The position numbers were made by a program, and so were the translations under genes. 64,000 nt of DNA from Agrobacterium vitis (GTDB lineage Bacteria; Pseudomonadota; Alphaproteobacteria; Rhizobiales; Rhizobiaceae), in the NCBI RefSeq assembly GCF_013337045.2, contig NZ_CP118260.1:1-64000 (forward strand). Direction: 5' to 3'. Within the stretch, counting starts at the first letter, position 1; each line of letters begins with the position of its first letter. Below the pieces are notes generated by a model, which had not been told where the DNA came from, made no database searches, and saw only the letters and a list, made by a program, of their open reading frames with translations. Below are positions 58,053 to 64,000 of this stretch, one piece after another.

Positions 58053-59309
58053 ATGTCTTCGTTTTTCACTCGTTTCATGTCTCACCACATCAAGGTGGGC
58101 AACCTCATTGTCATCACCTGCGATGGTCAACATACGCGTATCGGAGACGAAAGCGGCAAGCCGATCGTTATCCGTTTCGCAGACCGCGCAACCCAATGCT
58201 ACATTATGTTCAATCCAGAGCTCGCGCTTGGCGAGGCGTTTATGGATGGCAAGTTGCGCATTGAGCAAGGCACCCTCTATGAACTGCTTGAACTGGTATT
58301 TCAGAACACGGGCGTGGATCGTCTGACGGGCGTCGCCCGATTTATGCGCCGGTTCACGCGCTTGAAACGGCGTATCCAGCAATATAATCCGGTCGGGCGC
58401 TCAAAGAGCAATGTGGCGCACCATTACGACCTCGATGGCTCGCTCTATCGGTTATTTCTCGATTCAGACAGCCAGTATTCCTGTGCTTATTTCGAGGGGC
58501 GGGGCAGTTCGCTGGAAGAAGCGCAGCTTGCTAAAAAACGGCATCTGGCTGCCAAGCTGTTGATCGAGCCGGAGCATCGTGTTCTCGATATCGGATCAGG
58601 ATGGGGTGGACTTGGGCTCTATCTGTCCGAGATGACCCAGGCGGACGTCACGGGCGTCACGTTGTCGCAACATCAGCATGCAATTTCGAATGGTCGTGCC
58701 AAGGACATTGCATCCTCGCGTCGGCCTCGATTTTTGCTGCAAGATTATCGGGATATCAAGCAACAATTCGACCGGATCGTTTCCGTCGGCATGTTTGAAC
58801 ATGTCGGGATTGGCCATTTCGATGAGTTTTTTGCGAAAATCCGGGCTTTGCTCAAGCCTGACGGGGTGATGCTTTTGCATTCCATCGGCGTATTCGATGG
58901 GCCCTCCCATACCAATCCCTGGATACAGAAATACATCTTTCCAGGCGGCTATATTCCATCTCTTTCGGAAGTGCTGGCGGCAATCGAACGGCAAGGGCTG
59001 GTGGTCTGCGATATCGAGATATTGCGCCTGCACTATGCCGAAACCTTGAAAGCTTGGCGCGAGCGGTTCCTGGCCCGGCGGGACGAAGCGGTGGCCCTTT
59101 ATGACGAGCGGTTTGCCCGCATGTGGGAATTTTATCTCGCGTCATCGGAGACCGCATTTCGGTATCAAGGGATGATGGTTTTTCAAATTCAGCTGGCGCG
59201 CGATCAGTCGGCAGCTCCTCTGCGGCGCGATTATATTCATGCCGCTGAAAGCCGCCTGCGGGAGCTGGAGATCTGCAAGCCCGTTCCGTTGAGCCATGTC
59301 GCGGAATAG
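58053..59309 (+). CDS. cfa: Cyclopropane-fatty-acyl-phospholipid synthase family protein
   Basis: This 418-aa SAM-dependent enzyme methylenates the double bond of unsaturated phospholipid acyl chains to form cyclopropane rings, which harden membranes against acid and other stress. The SAM site VLDIGSGWGGLGLYLSE is near residues 177-193. Family motifs SNVAHHYDLDGSLYRLFLD and YSCAYFEG lie before it, and RIVSVGMFEHVGIGHFDEFF follows near 245-264. The C-terminus with LHYAETLKAWRERF matches Cfa. Length is normal. The following SulP gene begins about 95 bp downstream. Confidence 0.92.
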   Translation: MSSFFTRFMSHHIKVGNLIVITCDGQHTRIGDESGKPIVIRFADRATQCYIMFNPELALGEAFMDGKLRIEQGTLYELLELVFQNTGVDRLTGVARFMRRFTRLKRRIQQYNPVGRSKSNVAHHYDLDGSLYRLFLDSDSQYSCAYFEGRGSSLEEAQLAKKRHLAAKLLIEPEHRVLDIGSGWGGLGLYLSEMTQADVTGVTLSQHQHAISNGRAKDIASSRRPRFLLQDYRDIKQQFDRIVSVGMFEHVGIGHFDEFFAKIRALLKPDGVMLLHSIGVFDGPSHTNPWIQKYIFPGGYIPSLSEVLAAIERQGLVVCDIEILRLHYAETLKAWRERFLARRDEAVALYDERFARMWEFYLASSETAFRYQGMMVFQIQLARDQSAAPLRRDYIHAAESRLRELEICKPVPLSHVAE

Positions 59310-59403
59310 GCGCGGTCATTCATCCATTCATCATCACAGCTGCAGGGCATTCAGCGCCCTGCTCAAGATTGGCCGGACTATTTTGCGGTCAGGAGAAATA
59401 TCA

Positions 59404-60894
59404 TTGTCTAGCAATAGTTTACATCAAGCTCGAACAGAGTGGTTCGGCAATATCAAAGGCGATGCGCTGGCTGGCGTCGTTGTGGCCCTGGCGCTTATCC
59501 CAGAAGCCATCGCCTTTTCCATCATCGCTGGCGTCGACCCCAAGGTTGGCCTTTATGCGTCCTTCTCCATTTCGGTGCTGATCGCGTTTGTGGGTGGCAG
59601 GCCCGGGATGATCTCTGCCGCGACCGCCGCCACCGCCGTGTTGATGATCACGCTGGCCAAAACACACGGCGTCGAATATCTGCTGGCCGCCACCATATTG
59701 GCCGGCGTCATCCAGATTATCGCCGGTCTGCTGAAACTCGGCCGCCTGATGCGTTTCGTGTCGAAGTCCGTTATGACGGGCTTTGTCAATGCATTGGCAA
59801 TATTGATCTTTATGGCCCAGTTGCCGGAGCTGGTCCATGTCCCCGCGCTGACCTATGTCCTGGTGGTTGCGGGTTTGGCAATCATATATCTGTTCCCTTA
59901 TGTGACGAAGGCCATTCCGTCGCCTCTCGTCTGTATTGTGATATTGACGGCGATTTCGATCTATTTCGGGTTGGACATTCGAACTGTCGGCGACATGGGT
60001 GAGTTGCCCTCGACATTGCCGGTCCTGCTCCTTCCCAATATCCCTCTGAGTATTGAAACCTTTCTGATCATTCTGCCCTATTCTGCGGCAGTTGCCGTTG
60101 TCGGCCTGCTCGAAACGCTGATGACCGCTGCCATTGTTGATGAGCTGACGGATACGCCGAGCAACAAGAACCGCGAATGCATCGGCCAGGGCGTTGCCAA
60201 TACGATAACCGGGTTTTTGGGGGGCATGGCAGGCTGCGCGATGATCGGCCAGTCGATGATCAATGTGAAATCCGGTGGGCGCGGCAGATTGTCGAGTTTG
60301 TGCGCCGGTGTTTTCCTGCTGTTCATGATTCTCGTGCTTGGGCAATGGGTGCGTCAAATTCCCATGGCCGCCCTTGTGGCGATCATGATCATGGTTTCTA
60401 TCGGCACCTTTTCCTGGTCATCGATCCGCAATCTGAAGGATCACCCGCGCTCATCCTCCTTCGTGATGATCGCGACGGTGATCGGCGTCGTCGCCACCCA
60501 TAATCTGGCCGTCGGTGTCCTGGTTGGCGTGCTGTTATCGGCGGTTTTCTTCGCCTGGAAAATCGCCCAGATATTCCAGATAACCTCGATCCTCTCACCG
60601 GATGGCAAAACGCGCACTTACAAGGTCGAAGGTCAAATCTTCTTCGCCTCCGTCGAGGATTTCAACCAGGCATTCGAATTCAAGGAAGCCTTGGAGAATA
60701 TCATCATCGACGTATCCCACGCCCATATCTGGGACATATCCAGTGTCGCGGCACTGGATATGATCGTGCTGAAATTCCGCAGAGAGGGAGCCGAGGTGTC
60801 TATCCTCGGACTGAACCGGGCAAGCGAGACAATCGTTGACAAGCTCGCAATTCACGACAAGCCCGGCGCTATGGAACGCCTTATGGGGCATTGA
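59404..60894 (+). CDS. SulP family inorganic anion transporter with STAS domain
   Basis: This transporter of about 496 aa has ten to twelve transmembrane segments and a C-terminal cytosolic STAS domain (about residues 405-490: [36 protein letters not shown]). [29 protein letters not shown] in pieces near 22-50 is the SulP signature. I start it at TTG 59404 because AGGAG lies eight bases before it; an ATG at 59296 would overlap cfa and add a basic tail without signal character. Substrates in the family are sulfate, bicarbonate or other anions. It is followed 11 bp later by a universal stress protein gene, a frequent pairing. Confidence 0.87.
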   Translation: MSSNSLHQARTEWFGNIKGDALAGVVVALALIPEAIAFSIIAGVDPKVGLYASFSISVLIAFVGGRPGMISAATAATAVLMITLAKTHGVEYLLAATILAGVIQIIAGLLKLGRLMRFVSKSVMTGFVNALAILIFMAQLPELVHVPALTYVLVVAGLAIIYLFPYVTKAIPSPLVCIVILTAISIYFGLDIRTVGDMGELPSTLPVLLLPNIPLSIETFLIILPYSAAVAVVGLLETLMTAAIVDELTDTPSNKNRECIGQGVANTITGFLGGMAGCAMIGQSMINVKSGGRGRLSSLCAGVFLLFMILVLGQWVRQIPMAALVAIMIMVSIGTFSWSSIRNLKDHPRSSSFVMIATVIGVVATHNLAVGVLVGVLLSAVFFAWKIAQIFQITSILSPDGKTRTYKVEGQIFFASVEDFNQAFEFKEALENIIIDVSHAHIWDISSVAALDMIVLKFRREGAEVSILGLNRASETIVDKLAIHDKPGAMERLMGH

Positions 60895-60905
60895 GGGAGA
60901 CAATC

Positions 60906-61760
60906 ATGATCAAGATCATAGGACTGATAGACGGTTCGATATATGCCCAGAGCGTCTGCGATCATATCGCATGGATTGCCGGCCGATCCGAGGTGTCCGT
61001 GGACATTCTGCACGTCATTGGCCGTCGCGACCTTTCCACGGAGCCGGTCAATCTCAGCGGCAATATCGGCTTGGGCGCCCGAACGGCGCTTCTGGCGGAA
61101 CTGGCGGAACTGGACGCGCAAAAAGCAAGAACCGCCCAACACCGTGGACGGCTTTTGCTGGAAGACGCAAAGGCGCGCCTTCAAGCCATGGGGATCGATA
61201 GCGTCAACACCATGCTGCGCAATGGCGATCTGGCTGAAACCCTGCAAGAGCTGGAGGAAAGCGCCGACCTGATCGTGATTGGCAAGCGTGGCGAAGGCGC
61301 CGATTTTGCGCAATTGCACCTTGGCTCGAATCTCGAACGGGTAGTCCGCTCCAGTCACAAGATGATCGCCATCGCATCACGTGCCTTCAAGCCGATCCAC
61401 AAAGTGCTGATCGCCTATGACGGCGGCGCAATGGCGATGAAGGCGGTTGACTATATATCAGGAAATCTGATGTTTGCCGGGCTCTCTATCAAACTGGTGA
61501 CGGTGGGGGATGATACGCCGGAAGCCCGTCAAGCCCTTGCTGAAAGTAAGCTTAGGTTTACGGATGTGAGCGTGCCGGTTGAGACCGCCATCGTTGCGGG
61601 GCAACCGGATAAGGCGATTTCTGACATTGTCGAGCGTGAGGCATATGACATGCTCATGATGGGCGCCTATAGCCATTCCAGGCTGCGCACACTTTTCCTC
61701 GGGTCAACGACAACGGAAATGATCAGGGCCTGCAAAGTGCCTGTGTTGATTTTCCGCTGA
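60906..61760 (+). CDS. Universal stress protein with two UspA domains
   Basis: This 284-aa protein has two tandem UspA folds. Domain 1 starts MIKIIGLIDGSIYAQSVCDHI and contains ADLIVIGKRGEGADF. Domain 2 starts VLIAYDGGAMAMKAVDYI and ends with YDMLMMGAYSHSRLRTLFLGSTTTEMIR, the ATP-binding G-x2-G-x9-G(S/T)-like motif. GAGGGAGAC precedes the ATG. The tight spacing to the SulP gene suggests that it modulates that transporter or shares its stress response. Confidence 0.9.
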   Translation: MIKIIGLIDGSIYAQSVCDHIAWIAGRSEVSVDILHVIGRRDLSTEPVNLSGNIGLGARTALLAELAELDAQKARTAQHRGRLLLEDAKARLQAMGIDSVNTMLRNGDLAETLQELEESADLIVIGKRGEGADFAQLHLGSNLERVVRSSHKMIAIASRAFKPIHKVLIAYDGGAMAMKAVDYISGNLMFAGLSIKLVTVGDDTPEARQALAESKLRFTDVSVPVETAIVAGQPDKAISDIVEREAYDMLMMGAYSHSRLRTLFLGSTTTEMIRACKVPVLIFR

Positions 61761-61866
61761 TCTCGAATCGAACACTCTCTTCTGTGCGGTTTTTAAAACG
61801 CACAGCGCTGTCATGTAACATGCAGGAATTCTGGCTTGCGCCATTGTCCTTGCTTGAAAGTCCAGA

Positions 61867-63069
61867 ATGATCAAAAACTATTGGGAATTTTCCAGCCGCA
61901 ATTGGCAGCATCTGACATTTGGCGCAATGCTTCTGGCCATTTCCAGCTTCGGCCAAACCTATTTCATTTCGATCTCGGGGGCGCATTTTCGCGAGGCTTT
62001 TCGTTTAAGCGACGGCGGCTTGGGAACTGTCTATGCAATAGGCACGTTTTTAAGCGCCCTGACCCTCACCTGGGCTGGACGCCTGATCGATTATACAACG
62101 GTAAGAGCGTTCAGTTGGGCCGTGGCCGTTCTGCTGGCTTGCGCATGTGGACTGGTGTCGTTCAGTCCCAATATCTATATGCTCCTGCTTGCATTCTACC
62201 TGCTGCGGCTGGGCGGCCAGGGTTTGATGGTTCATACGGCGCTGACTGCTACAGCCCGCACGTTTCCAGCAGATGCGGGTAAAGCGCTCGGCATAATCGC
62301 TCTGGGCATGTCTGTCGCGCAGGCAATTTTTCCACTGGCCGGAGTGACGATGAACGACATGTTCGGTTGGCGTGCATCCTGGGCTATCAACGCGCTCTTT
62401 GTCATCGCCGGTGTCGGCGTAGCACTCACGGTCTTGCCAAGGGCGGGCGATCGGCCTTTGCGTCAGCGCCAGCCCAAAGGACAGGCTTCAACCGAGCCCC
62501 GGCAAACATCCCTGTTGATCAACCGACGGTTGCTGATGACACTGCCAGCTGTTCTGGCAAGCCCCTTCATCGTCACTGGCTTCTTCTTCCATCAAGGCCG
62601 TCTGGCCGAGCAGAAACATTGGGACATCGCATGGCTCGCTGCCGGATTTGTGGTCTTTGCCATTGTACAGGCGGTGTCCGTCGTGGTGATTGGTCCCGTC
62701 ATCGACCGTTTTGGGACGAAGCGAATTCTGCCGTATTTTCTGTTGCCGCAAGCCATTGGAATGCTTGCGCTAGGATTGCTTTCATCGTCATGGGTTGCGC
62801 TGGTCTATATGGTTCTGATGGGCATATCCTCTGCCTTCGGGTCCACGCTTGCCACCGCCCTTTGGGTCGAGCTTTTTGGAGCCACTGAGTTGGCGCGAGT
62901 TCGCTCTGCGGTCGAAGCCGGATCCGTTATAGCAAGCGGGGCTTCACCTGTTATCATGGGATTGCTGATTGATGCCGGCTTTCCTTTGTCTTGGCAGGCA
63001 CTGGTTTGCTGTGTCTACACAGTGCTCGCCTCCATTATCGCAATCGGCGTGCAGCGTGTGAAAGTCTGA
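61867..63069 (+). CDS. MFS transporter
   Basis: This 400-aa major facilitator superfamily protein has twelve predicted transmembrane segments. The signature after helix 2 is visible as WAGRLIDYTTVRAF, and the matching motif in the second half is VIDRFGTKRILPY. The central loop near residues 197-215 is basic. I cannot name the substrate; the sequence is not close in pattern to well-known drug, sugar or nitrate carriers. It stands alone between the Usp gene and the convergent TPR gene. Confidence 0.87.
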   Translation: MIKNYWEFSSRNWQHLTFGAMLLAISSFGQTYFISISGAHFREAFRLSDGGLGTVYAIGTFLSALTLTWAGRLIDYTTVRAFSWAVAVLLACACGLVSFSPNIYMLLLAFYLLRLGGQGLMVHTALTATARTFPADAGKALGIIALGMSVAQAIFPLAGVTMNDMFGWRASWAINALFVIAGVGVALTVLPRAGDRPLRQRQPKGQASTEPRQTSLLINRRLLMTLPAVLASPFIVTGFFFHQGRLAEQKHWDIAWLAAGFVVFAIVQAVSVVVIGPVIDRFGTKRILPYFLLPQAIGMLALGLLSSSWVALVYMVLMGISSAFGSTLATALWVELFGATELARVRSAVEAGSVIASGASPVIMGLLIDAGFPLSWQALVCCVYTVLASIIAIGVQRVKV

Positions 63070-63238
63070 TCGAAAGGATTTTTATATCATGGGGTTGTGT
63101 ATCATTGACGTCTGCTTGAACATGGATCTTGGTGGAATGCGCCAGTGAGAGGGGCACAGTGCTATTGCCCCGTCGCAGCATGACCGTGTTCCTGTGGTTG
63201 ATAGTTGCTCACACGGCTCTGTTGCCGAGATCCTGGGC

Positions 63239-64000
63239 TTAATGTGCCAGCTCCATCTGGTGTTGAATTTTTGAAAAGCGGCTGTCACTCCGAATGGGAT
63301 CGAAAACGGCATTTGCCAGAAACAGCCCTGGTGTGCCTCTTCGTGTTACCGCTAGCTCCAAAGCGCTAATGGCTTCATCGCGAGCGCCGAGCCCGAGATG
63401 GATCATCGCTTCCGCATGCACAGCCTGGCCTCGCAGATTCGGTGACTGCTTCACTCTGGAAAGAAGACGACCCGCCTCTGATATTTCGCCTGAAAGTCCA
63501 TAGGCAAGTCCTAGCAGCCCACAGGCCGTGGCATCTTCGGTCATGATGTGTGAGGCAGCGGTAAATTCTTCAATAGCGCTATCAATCTGACCCATATTGA
63601 GCTTGGCCTCTCCATAGGTAAGTCGTAACTTAACAAAGCCGGGTTCGGCTTCAAGTGCGTCGCGTGCGACTTTCGCCGCCTCCCTGAAACGGCGGGCTGC
63701 ATTCAGGGTCAGCGCATAGACATTGGCGACCATGGGAGAATAAGGATCGAGATTGATCGCTTCCTCCGCTATTTGCAGCGCAGAAACGATCTGTCCGCTT
63801 TGCAGATAGGTCAATGCAAGCAATATGTAGGGCGAAGGATCGAGCGGGGTGATGGCGATGGCCCGGCGGCACGCGCGTTCGGTCTGGGGCCAATCATAGG
63901 CGTAGCTCGAAGCCCAACCCAAGATCAGCCAGACGTCGCTCAGGTTGCCATTCAGCGACAAAGCGCTGTGGGCAGAGGCGGCCAGCTTGGGCATCACCCT
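63239..64000 (-). CDS. TPR-repeat protein, C-terminal part (cut by window edge)
   Basis: Only the last 254 codons are visible; the frame is open to the window edge, so the start lies beyond. It consists of tetratricopeptide repeats, for example WLILGWASSYAYDWPQTERACRRAIAITPLDP in pieces and YSPMVANVYALTLNAARRFREA. The end DPIRSDSRFSKIQHQM is typical of the C-terminus of TPR modules fused to adenylate/guanylate cyclase or CadC-like winged-helix domains. Which N-terminal domain it carries cannot be seen here. Confidence 0.8.
   Translation of the reverse strand, partial: RVMPKLAASAHSALSLNGNLSDVWLILGWASSYAYDWPQTERACRRAIAITPLDPSPYILLALTYLQSGQIVSALQIAEEAINLDPYSPMVANVYALTLNAARRFREAAKVARDALEAEPGFVKLRLTYGEAKLNMGQIDSAIEEFTAASHIMTEDATACGLLGLAYGLSGEISEAGRLLSRVKQSPNLRGQAVHAEAMIHLGLGARDEAISALELAVTRRGTPGLFLANAVFDPIRSDSRFSKIQHQMELAH

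Noticed and set aside
1..64000. CRISPR arrays, tRNA or rRNA genes, integrases, intact insertion sequences, restriction-modification or other anti-phage systems
   Set aside because: I looked for spaced direct repeats, tRNA-like cloverleafs and recombinase or transposase motifs and found none that could be supported.

Overview
This 64 kb window is accessory-replicon DNA of an alphaproteobacterium of the Rhizobiaceae (Agrobacterium, Allorhizobium or Rhizobium type). It begins exactly at a repABC replication and partition operon (1-4509), the standard replicon of large rhizobial plasmids and chromids. Nearly everything after it is transport, catabolism and stress functions. I see no rRNA or tRNA genes, CRISPR array, integrase or intact insertion sequence. 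A large plasmid or secondary chromosome whose record was opened at repA is the best reading; the species cannot be fixed from the sequence alone.

Layout: (1) repA-repB-repC with an unusually long repB-repC gap that holds a likely minus-strand counter-transcribed RNA. (2) 4.8-8.2 kb: a phospholipase-D/cardiolipin-synthase-like protein, a YbhN-like membrane protein and a YbhP-like phosphohydrolase, the same trio as E. coli ybhP-clsB-ybhN. (3) 8.3-10.9 kb: an ureidoglycine aminohydrolase, a small protein, a divergent F1-ATPase zeta-subunit paralogue and ExoD. (4) 11-15.5 kb: an Lrp-type regulator divergent from a polar amino-acid ABC transporter and a homocysteine S-methyltransferase. (5) 15.6-18.7 kb: a BtuD-BtuF-BtuC cobalamin importer under a textbook cobalamin riboswitch. 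(6) 18.9-23.9 kb: an AbgB-like amidohydrolase, a glycogen synthase operon and small proteins. (7) 24.4-35 kb: an SBF-type transporter and an L-idonate/gluconate catabolic regulon (idnD, 2-hydroxyacid dehydrogenase, idnO, gntK, a HIBADH-like reductase, a LacI regulator and a ribose-type ABC transporter). Two identical perfect ATGTTA-N4-TAACAT palindromes bracket this regulon. (8) 35-38.6 kb: a gene-poor stretch with two identical copies of a perfect palindrome fitting the repABC parS consensus, followed by a small unknown gene and a DUF1612/RHE_PE00001-family gene. (9) 38.7-44.1 kb: a YtfQRT-YjfF sugar ABC transporter plus an FCD-GntR regulator. (10) 44.1-54.8 kb: two adjacent aldehyde dehydrogenases, an AraC regulator, and a NitT/TauT-type ABC transporter in an operon with an IlvD/Edd dehydratase and an RraA-fold protein, with a divergent GntR gene. 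(11) 55-64 kb: a flavin-dependent oxidoreductase cluster, Cfa synthase, SulP transporter plus universal stress protein, an MFS transporter, and the 3' part of a TPR protein.

The strongest unexplained signals are the parS-type sites lying 23-36 kb away from repABC, the long repB-repC leader, the two-operator idonate regulon, a tandem-hairpin leader in front of ytfQ, and the NitT/TauT-dehydratase-RraA operon whose substrate cannot be deduced. I found no clear anti-phage or otherwise wholly new multi-gene system.
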